A DNA stretch of 6,826 nucleotides from an uncultured Oscillospiraceae bacterium (GCA_944386965.1 CALXDE010000072.1:1-6826), one strand, 5' to 3'. Counted from the first letter of the stretch, positions 1 through 5,186 are shown. Translations and numbers: made by a program. The notes: generated by a model from the sequence alone, not told the origin.

Positions 1-148
1 GCTCCAGGTGGTTGGTGTCCAGGAAGGCGTCCTGGTGGTCCACCCGCCCCAGCTTCCGCACCGCCCCGGTGCGATATAAAAGGCCCTCGGACAGGGTGGT
101 TTTCCCCGCGTCCACATGGGCCAGAATGCCAATGACCAGTTGTTCCAT
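1..148 (-). CDS. TetM/EF-G-like translational GTPase, N-terminal fragment (runs off window)
   Basis: Only the first 49 codons are present; the rest lies beyond base 1. The protein opens [20 protein letters not shown], which contains the G1/P-loop AHVDAGKT at residues 10-17 exactly as in translation-factor GTPases. The following [15 protein letters not shown] and DTNHLE segment corresponds to the switch I approach of the TetM/TetO/TetW ribosomal-protection group rather than EF-G proper. Members bind the ribosome and hydrolyse GTP; some eject tetracycline, while many chromosomal Clostridia homologues have no proven resistance role. The ATG at 148 is preceded by AGAGGAG at good spacing. Its promoter is close by and the leader is only about 30 nt, so there is no room for the attenuator leader peptide usual for mobile tet(M)/tet(W). 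Resistance cannot be judged from this fragment. Confidence 0.85.
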   Translation of the reverse strand, partial: MEQLVIGILAHVDAGKTTLSEGLLYRTGAVRKLGRVDHQDAFLDTNHLE

Positions 149-184
149 GCCGCTCCTCTTTCGCTGTCTTTCGATTTTTTATCT

Positions 185-213
185 ATTGTATCCGAAAGCG
201 CCCCGGGAGGCAA
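185..213 (-). promoter_or_regulatory. Promoter of the TetM-like GTPase gene
   Basis: On the minus strand TTGCCT (208-213) and TACAAT (185-190) are separated by 17 bp, a standard sigma-A arrangement. Transcription would start near 178, giving a leader of about 30 nt before the ATG at 148. The promoter lies just beyond the hairpin that ends the PadR operon, so the GTPase gene appears to be an independent unit. Confidence 0.65.
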
Positions 214-230
214 GCCCCAATTCCCCATGG

Positions 231-266
231 AAACAGGGGGCAGCCGCATTCACGGCCGCCCCCTGT
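231..266 (-). terminator. Terminator of the PadR operon
   Basis: ACAGGGGGC (233-241) pairs with GCCCCCTGT (258-266). After one A/C mismatch, GCCG (243-246) pairs with CGGC (253-256) around a 6-nt loop. The hairpin begins one base after the padR-like stop codon. On the minus strand it is followed only by a short T run (TTT at 231-233), so termination may be incomplete and some read-through into the GTPase gene is possible. Confidence 0.6.
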
Positions 267-267
267 C

Positions 268-609
268 TTACGCCAGCTCCGGGCAGCAGCTGGCCACCAC
301 ACCGCCGACCTTTCCGGTAAAGAATTTCCACTCCTTCACCTTGTCCTCCAGAAGCCCCCGACCCTTGCCGGTGAGGCGGTAGTAGCGCCGCTGCCGCCCG
401 CCGCTCCACCTCTCTCTCACGGTGACATATCCGTCCCGCTCCAGGCCGTGGAGGATGGGGTAGAGCGTCCCCTCCTTCATCTCAAAGGTGTTGTCGCTCT
501 TGGCCGCCAGCTCCTGGATCATCTGGTAGCCGTACTTCTCCCCCTCCGCGAGCAGGGAGAGCACCAGCAGCGTGGTGCTGCCGGTGAGCAGGCTCTTATC
601 AATCTTCAT
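268..609 (-). CDS. PadR-family transcriptional repressor
   Basis: A 113-residue protein of typical size for the short PadR group. The winged-helix domain is clear: YGYQMIQEL (residues 26-34), then the recognition segment and wing EGTLYPILHGLERDGYV (46-62), then RERWSGGRQRRYYRLTGKG (66-84), a PadR hallmark. The C-terminal helix (about 86-105) should give the dimer contact. PadR proteins bind inverted repeats over promoters and release on binding a ligand or hydrophobic compound. This is the last gene of a three-gene operon. Its ATG lies 4 bp after the upstream stop and its Shine-Dalgarno (AGGA) is about 12 nt away, so translation probably depends on coupling. I infer that it represses its own operon through the inverted repeat at 1951-1971. 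Ending with CCPELA is slightly unusual. Confidence 0.92.
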   Translation of the reverse strand: MKIDKSLLTGSTTLLVLSLLAEGEKYGYQMIQELAAKSDNTFEMKEGTLYPILHGLERDGYVTVRERWSGGRQRRYYRLTGKGRGLLEDKVKEWKFFTGKVGGVVASCCPELA

Positions 610-613
610 GGTA

Positions 614-1054
614 TCACGCCATCCTTTCCACCCAAACGGTCACAGTCTGTCCCCCGATCTCCACCTGCGCCTCGTGAAATTCCTTCTCCGGCCATTCCCG
701 GGGGAAATCCACCACGCATCGGCCCTCCACAATGGGGTATACGCCCTGATAGTCCATGGTGTGGCCCAGGAAAAGCCGCTCATACTGGTAAGCGGTGAGG
801 TATCCGTCCCGGTAGGTGAGGACGGACTTCTGGTCCGCAAACCATTTCAACGGGGCGCCTGCCCCGCCGGTCTGGTCCACCCGGAGCACGACCTCCCCGG
901 GCTCGGTAAAATACCGCTCCGCCTCCCACTTCAGGGCCAGTCCCTCCGTGGGGGCGGGGAAGCCGGTATAGGCCCACACCAGCACCGCCAGCACCGCCGC
1001 GGCGGCCAGGTTCCGCACGAGCTTCCACCGGCGGCTCAGTCTGGGAATGTTCAT
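614..1054 (-). CDS. Small membrane-anchored protein of unknown function, PadR operon
   Basis: This is a 146-residue protein whose family I do not recognise. A short basic N-terminus (RLSRRWKLVR, residues 5-14) is followed by one hydrophobic helix (about 15-31, AAAAVLAVLVWAY) and then a soluble domain of roughly 115 residues rich in beta-type sequence and aromatic residues. This fits a signal anchor with the bulk outside the cell. The start was chosen at the ATG at 1054 because GGGAGGTGGCGCC directly precedes it and because that ATG overlaps the stop of the upstream gene as ATGA (1051-1054), the usual sign of translational coupling. An upstream extension in the same frame would run through the previous gene and is rejected. 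Sharing the operon with a permease-prefix protein and PadR suggests an envelope-related role; nothing more specific can be said. Confidence 0.8.
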   Translation of the reverse strand: MNIPRLSRRWKLVRNLAAAAVLAVLVWAYTGFPAPTEGLALKWEAERYFTEPGEVVLRVDQTGGAGAPLKWFADQKSVLTYRDGYLTAYQYERLFLGHTMDYQGVYPIVEGRCVVDFPREWPEKEFHEAQVEIGGQTVTVWVERMA

Positions 1055-1905
1055 GGCGCCACCTCCCGGCAGTTCAGATTCAGCCGCAGGGTGAAGTCCC
1101 CGATCTCCTCCGGCAGCCGCAGCTCCACCCACTGGGGGCGCCACTCGCCGGCCTGGATTTCCATTGCCACCTCGGCGGTGGTGCTGGGCACCTCGGTCGT
1201 CACGCAGGAGACGCACATATATCCCAGCTCATTCGGCTCTTCCCACCACTCCGGCACCAGCTCTGTCCCGTCGTCAAACACCAGATATGCCTCGCAGAGC
1301 CCATCGGGAAATTTGTGCCAAAACGGCGCTTCCACCCGGAGATAGCACAGGAGCCGGTACCAGCGCTGCCTGCCCTCGCTGGAGTCCCAGCCGTTGGTTC
1401 GCATCAGCTCCCCCTTCAGGACAGAGATGGTGTAGGGCCCGGCGGTGACCTCCGCCGGCTCCACCTCCGCCAGCCAGTCCTGATAGCCGCGGTCGCCCTG
1501 CTCGCTGAAGAGGGCGTCATCCGGCGCCGTCCAGAGGGGGTCGAACTGGACAGCCACCCACTCGAACAGATTGAACTCCTGCCCCCATGGCGACCACGCT
1601 CCAACGATCATCAAGCTGACCAGGGACACGAACAGGACCCGCACCAGCACCCGGGACAGCCGCCACGTCCACCCCAGCAGGGGGCCGTGGACCTGGTCCA
1701 GCTCCTTTCCCAGCGCCTCCGGGTCCCCCATGGCGGCGATGGCCTCCGCCTCCGCCGCCTCCTGGGAAATACCCTCCGCCTCCATCCGGTCGTCCCGGCT
1801 CTCCTCCAGGTGGAGGTACAGCTCCTCCTCCACCGCCGCCCGGTCATAGCGGAAGCGGATGTGCTTTGCCACATCCCGGCACCAGGTCCGCATGGGATCG
1901 TCCAT
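1051..1905 (-). CDS. Permease-prefix-domain membrane protein, first gene of PadR operon
   Basis: A 284-residue protein. Residues about 8-73 form the helical module found in front of ABC permeases and in DUF1700-like proteins that travel with PadR. It is recognisable by VEEELYLHLEESRDDRMEAE, then the run of Ala/Glu and AMGDPEALGKELDQVH. Here it is not followed by a permease: there is a single transmembrane helix (about 85-104, VLVRVLFVSLVSLMIVGAW) and then a roughly 180-residue soluble, probably extracytoplasmic domain with many Trp residues. The ATG at 1905 has a strong GGGAGGG site 7 nt upstream; the longer in-frame start at 1977 would lie upstream of the predicted transcription start and is rejected. 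In related operons the prefix module is thought to link PadR regulation with a membrane partner. The C-terminal domain is unknown to me. Confidence 0.82.
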   Translation of the reverse strand: MDDPMRTWCRDVAKHIRFRYDRAAVEEELYLHLEESRDDRMEAEGISQEAAEAEAIAAMGDPEALGKELDQVHGPLLGWTWRLSRVLVRVLFVSLVSLMIVGAWSPWGQEFNLFEWVAVQFDPLWTAPDDALFSEQGDRGYQDWLAEVEPAEVTAGPYTISVLKGELMRTNGWDSSEGRQRWYRLLCYLRVEAPFWHKFPDGLCEAYLVFDDGTELVPEWWEEPNELGYMCVSCVTTEVPSTTAEVAMEIQAGEWRPQWVELRLPEEIGDFTLRLNLNCREVAP

Positions 1906-1921
1906 AGATATCCCTCCCTCT

Positions 1922-1933
1922 CCAATGCATCGG
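1922..1933. promoter_or_regulatory. Second PadR-type palindrome in the operon leader
   Basis: CCAATGCATCGG is a near-perfect 12-bp inverted repeat (one mismatched pair) lying downstream of the predicted transcription start. Its half-sites CCAATGCAT and CCGATGCAT differ by a single base from the half-sites of the promoter operator at 1951-1971 (CCAATGTAT and CCGATGTAT). It may be an auxiliary repressor site that acts as a roadblock. Binding is inferred. Confidence 0.45.
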
Positions 1934-1947
1934 TAATCTACGTGTCT

Positions 1948-1977
1948 ATTATACATTGGTCGCCGATGTATTGTCAA
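1948..1977 (-). promoter_or_regulatory. PadR operon promoter with embedded inverted-repeat operator
   Basis: On the minus strand a perfect TTGACA (1972-1977) and a perfect TATAAT (1948-1953) are 18 bp apart. The spacer is almost entirely an inverted repeat, 1951-1971: ATACATTGG, a 3-bp centre, CCGATGTAT, with 8 of 9 pairs matching. The ACAT...ATGT cores resemble PadR/LmrR-type operators. A dimer bound here would block RNA polymerase, so I infer autorepression by the PadR protein encoded third in the operon. Confidence 0.8.
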
Positions 1978-1979
1978 GC

Positions 1980-2004
1980 AAAAAAACAGGCGGTTTCCCG
2001 CCTG
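1980..2004 (-). terminator. Terminator of the short tetR-like gene
   Basis: On the minus strand CAGGCGG, a GAAA tetraloop and CCGCCTG (1987-2004) are followed by seven T residues (1980-1986). This is a textbook intrinsic terminator five bases beyond the stop codon. It ends only three bases before the -35 box of the next operon, so it insulates that promoter. Confidence 0.93.
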
Positions 2005-2009
2005 CTCCG

Positions 2010-2294
2010 CTATTCCGGCCGGATGACCCCATAAAATATCAGATCCAGGAGCTCTCCCTCCGTCTCCATCAGTGCGCGCATGTCCGTCAGGTCGCCTCCG
2101 GCCTGGTATTGCCGCAGCACGCTCGGCAGCGCGTCCTTGTTGGGGTAGTAGTGGTACAGCATCCCCTTGGAAATTCCGTGGCCGCCGCAGATGCCCTCCA
2201 TGGTGACCGCGTCATAGCCTCGCGTTCCGAATTCCTCCATGGCAGCTTCCAGGATCTCCCGCTTGCTGCGCTCCTGCCGCTCCTTCTGTGTCAT
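2010..2294 (-). CDS. Short TetR-family regulator, probably lacking its ligand domain
   Basis: The protein has 94 residues, against about 190-200 for normal TetR repressors. Residues 1-57 form an intact DNA-binding domain: REILEAAMEEFGTRGYDAVTM then GHGISKGMLYHYYPNKDAL, with the turn and recognition helix at about 29-50. From about residue 58 the usual helices 5-8 of the ligand-binding domain are absent. The remaining segment ELLDLIFYGVIRPE resembles the last helix of full-length relatives. This looks like an in-frame internal deletion, though a naturally minimal protein is possible. The start at 2294 is supported by AGAGGTG 7 nt upstream. The gene has its own promoter, operator-like palindrome and terminator, so it is probably still expressed, and frame and stop are clean. 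Dimerisation and induction would be expected to be impaired. Confidence 0.8.
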   Translation of the reverse strand: MTQKERQERSKREILEAAMEEFGTRGYDAVTMEGICGGHGISKGMLYHYYPNKDALPSVLRQYQAGGDLTDMRALMETEGELLDLIFYGVIRPE

Positions 2295-2399
2295 GGACAG
2301 GCACCTCTCTTCCCCTTTTGGAAATTCACCCACCGGGGGGACGCATCCCGTCTGCGGCCCGTCTTCACAGTAGCACAGGCCGTATCCCCGCGCTTTCAC

Positions 2400-2428
2400 A
2401 GTATAACATATATAGACGATATCGTCTA
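2400..2428 (-). promoter_or_regulatory. Promoter of the tetR-like gene
   Basis: On the minus strand TAGACG (2423-2428, 4 of 6 to consensus) and TATACT (2400-2405) are 17 bp apart. The start would lie near 2393, leaving a leader of about 100 nt before the ATG at 2294. The -35 box and much of the spacer lie inside the palindrome at 2410-2431. Confidence 0.65.
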
Positions 2429-2431
2429 TAT
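2410..2431. promoter_or_regulatory. Perfect 22-bp palindrome, likely TetR operator
   Basis: The sequence ATATAGACGAT followed directly by its exact reverse complement ATCGTCTATAT makes an uninterrupted 22-bp palindrome. It overlaps the -35 box and spacer of the tetR-like promoter, the position expected for an autoregulatory TetR operator. No gene starts on the other side of it, so autoregulation is its only local role. Binding is inferred from position and symmetry. Confidence 0.7.
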
Positions 2432-2448
2432 GGATATCCGCGGACAGC

Positions 2449-2481
2449 AAAAAAGCCGCCCGGCGGGAAATCCCGCCGGGC
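2449..2481 (-). terminator. Terminator of the glutamate dehydrogenase gene
   Basis: A 10-bp GC-only stem, GCCCGGCGGG (2458-2467) with CCCGCCGGGC (2472-2481) around a 4-nt loop, is followed on the minus strand by GGC and six T residues (2449-2454). It lies about 45 bases after the gdh stop and about 20 bases before the palindrome of the next gene. Confidence 0.93.
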
Positions 2482-2525
2482 AGCTCACTCCACAGCTTCC
2501 TATGAAAATTGCGCGCGGGGAGGGC

Positions 2526-3878
2526 TTAGAAGCAGCCCTGCTCCATCATGGCGGTGGCCACCTTCTTGAAGCCCGCGATGTTGGCGCCGGCCACCAGGTT
2601 GTAGCCCAGGCCGTACTCCTCCGCGGCGGCCACGCTCATGTCGTGGATGTTCTTCATGATACCCTGGAGCTTCTCGTCCACCTCGTCGGCGGTCCAGGTC
2701 AGTCGCTCGCTGTTCTGGCTCATCTCCAGGCCGGACACCGCCACGCCGCCGGCGTTCACCGCCTTGGAGGGGGCCACGATCATGTTCTTCTGCTCCATGA
2801 GGTAGCGCAGCGCGTCGTTGGTGGTGGGCATATTGGCCACCTCGATATAGTACTTGATGCCGTTGGCCACGATCTGCTGGGCGTGCTCCATGTGCACGTC
2901 GTTCTGCATGGCGGAGGGCATCACCACATCCACCTTCACGCCCCAGGGCTTCTCACCGGCATGGAACTCCACGCCGAACTTGTCCGCGTAATCCTGGACG
3001 CGGTTACGGCCGCTGTTGCGCATCTCCACCAGATAGTCGATCTTCTCCTGAGAGGAGGAGACGCCGTCAGGATCATAGCTATAGCCGTCGGGACCGGAGA
3101 GGGTCACCACCTTGGCGCCCAAATCCCGGGCCTTCTTGCAGATGCCCCAGGTCACGTTGCCGAAGCCCGCGCAGGCGATGGTCTTGTCCTTGACCTCCTC
3201 GCCCTCGTGACGGAGGACCTCCTGGAGGTAGTACATGGCGCCAAAGCCCGTGGCCTCGGGGCGGATCAGGCTGCCGCCGAAGGTGAAGCCCTTGCCTGTA
3301 AAGGCCCCGTTCTCCCAGGCGCCCTTCAGCCGGCGGTACTGGCCGAACAGGTAGCCGATCTCCCGGCCGCCCACGCCCATATCGCCGGCGGGCACGTCCA
3401 CATCGGGCCCGATATAGCGGTAGAGGGCCGTCATAAAGCTCTGGCAGAAGCGCATGATCTCCGCATCGCTCTTACCGGTGGGATCGAAGTCCGCGCCGCC
3501 CTTGCCGCCGCCCATGGGGAGGCTGGTGAGGCTGTTCTTGAAGGTCTGCTCGAAGCCCAGGAACTTGATGATGCTGGGGGTCACATTGGGCTGGAAGCGG
3601 AGGCCGCCCTTGTAGGGGCCGATGGCGCCGTTGAACTGGCAGCGGTAACCGGTATTGGTGTGCCACTGGCCGGCGTCGTCGCACCAGACCACCCGGAAGG
3701 TAAACATACGCTCCGGCTCCACCATGCGGGTCAGCAGGTCCACCTTCTCATACTCAGGATGGGCGTCCACCACCGGGGAGATGGAGCTGAGCACCTCCTC
3801 CACGGTCTGGCAGAACTCCGGCTCGTTGGCGTACTTCTTCTTGACATGCTCGATCACGCTGGCAACATACGCATTCAT
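2526..3878 (-). CDS. gdhA: Glutamate dehydrogenase, probably NAD-specific
   Basis: A full-length 450-residue hexameric-type enzyme for reversible oxidative deamination of glutamate to 2-oxoglutarate and ammonia, acting in the cytosol at the carbon/nitrogen junction. Substrate and catalytic residues are visible: K90 (GPYKGGLRF), Q111, K114, catalytic K126 in LPMGGGKGG, and D166 in VPAGDMGVGGREIG. These follow the C. symbiosum numbering with an offset of one. The Rossmann domain has the glycine motif AGFGNV (237-242) and VVTLSGPDGY (257-266). F239, P263 and D264 match the residues that give the C. symbiosum enzyme its NAD preference, so I expect NAD (EC 1.4.1.2) rather than the NADP label automatic annotation often gives. 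The start at 3878 has AGGAGG about 10 nt upstream. The gene is monocistronic, with its own promoter and terminator. No residue appears damaged. Confidence 0.97.
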   Translation of the reverse strand: MNAYVASVIEHVKKKYANEPEFCQTVEEVLSSISPVVDAHPEYEKVDLLTRMVEPERMFTFRVVWCDDAGQWHTNTGYRCQFNGAIGPYKGGLRFQPNVTPSIIKFLGFEQTFKNSLTSLPMGGGKGGADFDPTGKSDAEIMRFCQSFMTALYRYIGPDVDVPAGDMGVGGREIGYLFGQYRRLKGAWENGAFTGKGFTFGGSLIRPEATGFGAMYYLQEVLRHEGEEVKDKTIACAGFGNVTWGICKKARDLGAKVVTLSGPDGYSYDPDGVSSSQEKIDYLVEMRNSGRNRVQDYADKFGVEFHAGEKPWGVKVDVVMPSAMQNDVHMEHAQQIVANGIKYYIEVANMPTTNDALRYLMEQKNMIVAPSKAVNAGGVAVSGLEMSQNSERLTWTADEVDEKLQGIMKNIHDMSVAAAEEYGLGYNLVAGANIAGFKKVATAMMEQGCF

Positions 3879-3945
3879 TGCTTGGGTTCCTCCTCAATCT
3901 TTCCATCGTTTTTGCGTCCAGGCCATCACACCCTGACGCGCTTTT

Positions 3946-3974
3946 ATTGTAACACTACTTGCGGTCTTTCTCAA
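3946..3974 (-). promoter_or_regulatory. Promoter of the glutamate dehydrogenase gene
   Basis: On the minus strand TTGAGA (3969-3974) and TACAAT (3946-3951) are exactly 17 bp apart. The start would be near 3939, giving a leader of about 60 nt to the ATG at 3878. I see no inverted repeat over it. Confidence 0.8.
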
Positions 3975-4108
3975 CCACTTTTTCCGAAAATATTTCGTGG
4001 ATTTCTCCATTTTGTTCTGTGCGGTTTGGATACCCGTGCGTCCATCTCTCCCGCTTCCGGCGGGGCCGTGATTGCAGGGAAAATGGAAGTCCTCTGACGC
4101 GTATCGTC
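3975..4108. other. Intergenic stretch without recognisable gene
   Basis: This is the central part of the 315-base gap between gdhA and the Xre gene. Short open frames exist on both strands but none has a ribosome site or a recognisable product. A small CCCGC/GCGGG hairpin near 4050-4065 has no T tract. I see nothing else here. Confidence 0.5.
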
Positions 4109-4150
4109 AAAAACATCGCTCCCTCTGCCTGTTTCGCGGGGGGAGCGATG
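4109..4150 (-). terminator. Terminator of the Xre membrane-protein gene
   Basis: CATCGCTCCC (4114-4123) pairs perfectly with GGGAGCGATG (4141-4150) around a 17-nt loop whose ends can extend the stem with C-G and G-U pairs. On the minus strand five T residues follow (4109-4113). It lies about 44 bases downstream of the stop codon. Confidence 0.8.
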
Positions 4151-4193
4151 GGGAGGGACCGCCTCAGTCAACGTGTACTGCCGGATGGAGGCG

Positions 4194-4799
4194 CTATCGG
4201 GTGACGCGATGCTTGCACATCCCCGTTTTGCCGCAATTGGGACAGGTCAATCTGCGTTTTGTAATCGTGTGATAGCCTTTTATATAGTCACTCATACCTG
4301 GGACAAACAGTTCCCTGCAATGTGGGCATTCATAATAACCGGCTTTCACTTCAAGCATTGCGGCCGCCGCTATACCCGCTGCCGCTACTGCAGCAGAAAA
4401 TAGAATCAATAGAATCCGCGCGATCACAGGCAGTTCAAGAAAGGACGCTATGACGATCAGGGCACATACCGCAACGACCGTGATTACGACGGTAATGATG
4501 GACAACGCCATTCTTTTCCTGTTTTCTTCATTCTCTTTCATCAGGTTCATCATGTTTCCCTCCGCTTTCTCTTGATAATCGGTTGTGGAAACCTTTTCCC
4601 CCGAAAGCAGGTCATTGACCGTAATATCCAGCGCCGCGCACAGCGGCAGCATAAGTGAAACTTCGGGAAGTCCTTTTCCACACTCCCATTTGGAAATGGT
4701 TTTGTCGCTGATGGAAAGCGCGTCTGCAAGCTGCCTTTGCGTAAGGTTCCTCGCTTTTCTTGATTTGGCGATAAATTTTCCGATTCGGATTTGGTCCAT
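4194..4799 (-). CDS. Xre-type HTH protein with two membrane helices and C-terminal zinc ribbon
   Basis: A 201-residue protein in three parts. Residues 3-66 are a Cro/C1-type helix-turn-helix: IGKFIAKSRKARNLTQRQLA, SDKTISKWECGKGLPEVSLM, then LDITVNDLLSGEK. A polar linker (about 67-97) leads into two hydrophobic helices at about 98-120 and 124-149. The tail carries CPHC (158-161) and CPNC (186-189), a Cys4 zinc ribbon, with one more Cys at 195. Both HTH and ribbon should face the cytosol if the two helices form a hairpin. The start at 4799 is chosen because GGGGAGG sits 7 nt upstream and the homology begins there; an in-frame start at 4919 lies at the transcription start and is rejected. HTH-plus-membrane proteins of this plan are widespread in Clostridia with unknown function; a membrane-tethered regulator sensing an envelope or redox signal is my inference. 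Confidence 0.9.
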   Translation of the reverse strand: MDQIRIGKFIAKSRKARNLTQRQLADALSISDKTISKWECGKGLPEVSLMLPLCAALDITVNDLLSGEKVSTTDYQEKAEGNMMNLMKENEENRKRMALSIITVVITVVAVCALIVIASFLELPVIARILLILFSAAVAAAGIAAAAMLEVKAGYYECPHCRELFVPGMSDYIKGYHTITKRRLTCPNCGKTGMCKHRVTR

Positions 4800-4857
4800 C
4801 CATTCGCCTCCCCTCTTCTGCCCATATCGTAAGGGATACGGGGTTTGAGCGCCACAT

Positions 4858-4895
4858 ACGCAGCGTAGAGTTCGCGCTCTCGACGCAGCGTAGAG
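4858..4895. repeat. 13-bp tandem repeat with palindromic cores in the Xre leader
   Basis: ACGCAGCGTAGAG occurs twice, at 4858-4870 and 4883-4895, with a 25-bp period. Each copy contains an odd palindrome: TACGCAGCGTA at 4857-4867 and ACGCAGCGT at 4883-4891. The pair lies in the untranslated leader between the predicted Xre promoter and its start codon. Possible roles are operator sites for a dimer on one DNA face or a structured leader RNA; neither is proven. Confidence 0.6.
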
Positions 4896-4924
4896 AAGCA
4901 GATCCCCGTCGTATTTCAAAAGTG

Positions 4925-4930
4925 ATTATA
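4925..4930 (-). promoter_or_regulatory. Extended -10 promoter of the Xre gene
   Basis: The minus strand has TGATATAAT, a consensus TATAAT (4925-4930) with the TG extension, which explains the lack of a good -35 box. The -10 lies inside the small palindrome GTGATTATATCAC (4922-4934). A second inverted repeat CTGCA/TGCAG (4948-4961) lies where the -35 would be. Either could be an operator. The transcript would have a leader of about 115 nt. Confidence 0.6.
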
Positions 4931-5063
4931 TCACAGAATGATAGGAACTGCATCTTTGCAGACCCAAGAAACCGCTCCAAACGGCAGGCGCAGGAGAATG
5001 CCATAGCGCCCAGGGGAAACCAGCGGAGGTTCCGCCGTCGCCGCTTATCTTGAAAGGGTCCAT
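4926..5063 (-). CDS. Doubtful 45-residue ORF beginning inside repeat copy A
   Basis: An ATG at 5063 follows GGGAGG with a 5-nt gap, a respectable ribosome site, and opens a 45-codon frame starting MDPFKISGDGGTSAGF and ending in the -10 box of the Xre promoter. The product is rich in Trp, Ser and Pro, with no signal peptide and no family I recognise. Repeat copy B at 5878-5932 encodes a related start, MSPFKISSDGPNSVGFTK, which stops after 18 codons (5869-5925). The shared beginning may simply follow from the DNA repeat. No promoter is evident. I list it because of the ribosome site and the paired copy; it may be a remnant or noise. Confidence 0.22.
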   Translation of the reverse strand: MDPFKISGDGGTSAGFPWALWHSPAPAVWSGFLGLQRCSSYHSVI

Positions 5064-5070
5064 CCAGTCC
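5016..5070 (+). repeat. Dispersed direct repeat, copy A
   Basis: This 55-bp stretch matches 5878-5932 at 44 of 55 positions with no gap. The exact blocks CTTATCTTGAAAGGG and CATCCAGTCC are shared. Copy A contains a GCGGA/TCCGC hairpin that copy B lacks, so the conserved part is sequence rather than fold. The two copies have the same orientation and bracket the lipoprotein gene. Confidence 0.75.
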
Positions 5071-5129
5071 TCCCTTTTTAAGATGAGTAGGGATTTCAAG
5101 GAAAATTGAAATCCATTGGTGAATATACA

Positions 5130-5164
5130 CAAAGAAAGGCTCCGCCCTAAAATAGGCGGAGCCT
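5130..5164 (-). terminator. Terminator of the lipoprotein gene
   Basis: AGGCTCCGCC (5137-5146) and GGCGGAGCCT (5155-5164) form a perfect 10-bp stem with an 8-nt loop. On the minus strand the hairpin is followed by TTTCTTTG. It lies 22 bases beyond the lipoprotein stop. On the plus strand only TCTTT follows, so it is mainly a minus-strand terminator. Confidence 0.88.
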
Positions 5165-5186
5165 CTTTACACTGAATGATAAGCCT

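Noticed and set aside
572..1345. A 257-codon plus-strand open frame over the PadR operon
   Set aside because: It is antisense to three well-supported genes with coupled starts and has no recognisable domain or ribosome site.
1956..4097. A 713-codon open frame on the plus strand running through tetR and gdhA
   Set aside because: It is antisense to the unmistakable gdhA and to tetR, reads as His/Leu/Ala/Gly-rich low-complexity sequence, has no ribosome site and crosses three terminator or promoter elements. It reflects GC-rich third codon positions on the opposite strand.
3971..4171. A 66-codon minus-strand frame upstream of gdhA
   Set aside because: It covers the terminator of the Xre gene, lacks a ribosome site and has an atypical Arg/Pro/Thr-rich product.
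4800..5186. CRISPR array or insertion-sequence ends
   Set aside because: There are only two repeat units of each kind, no regular spacers, no terminal inverted repeats and no transposase or cas gene in the window.
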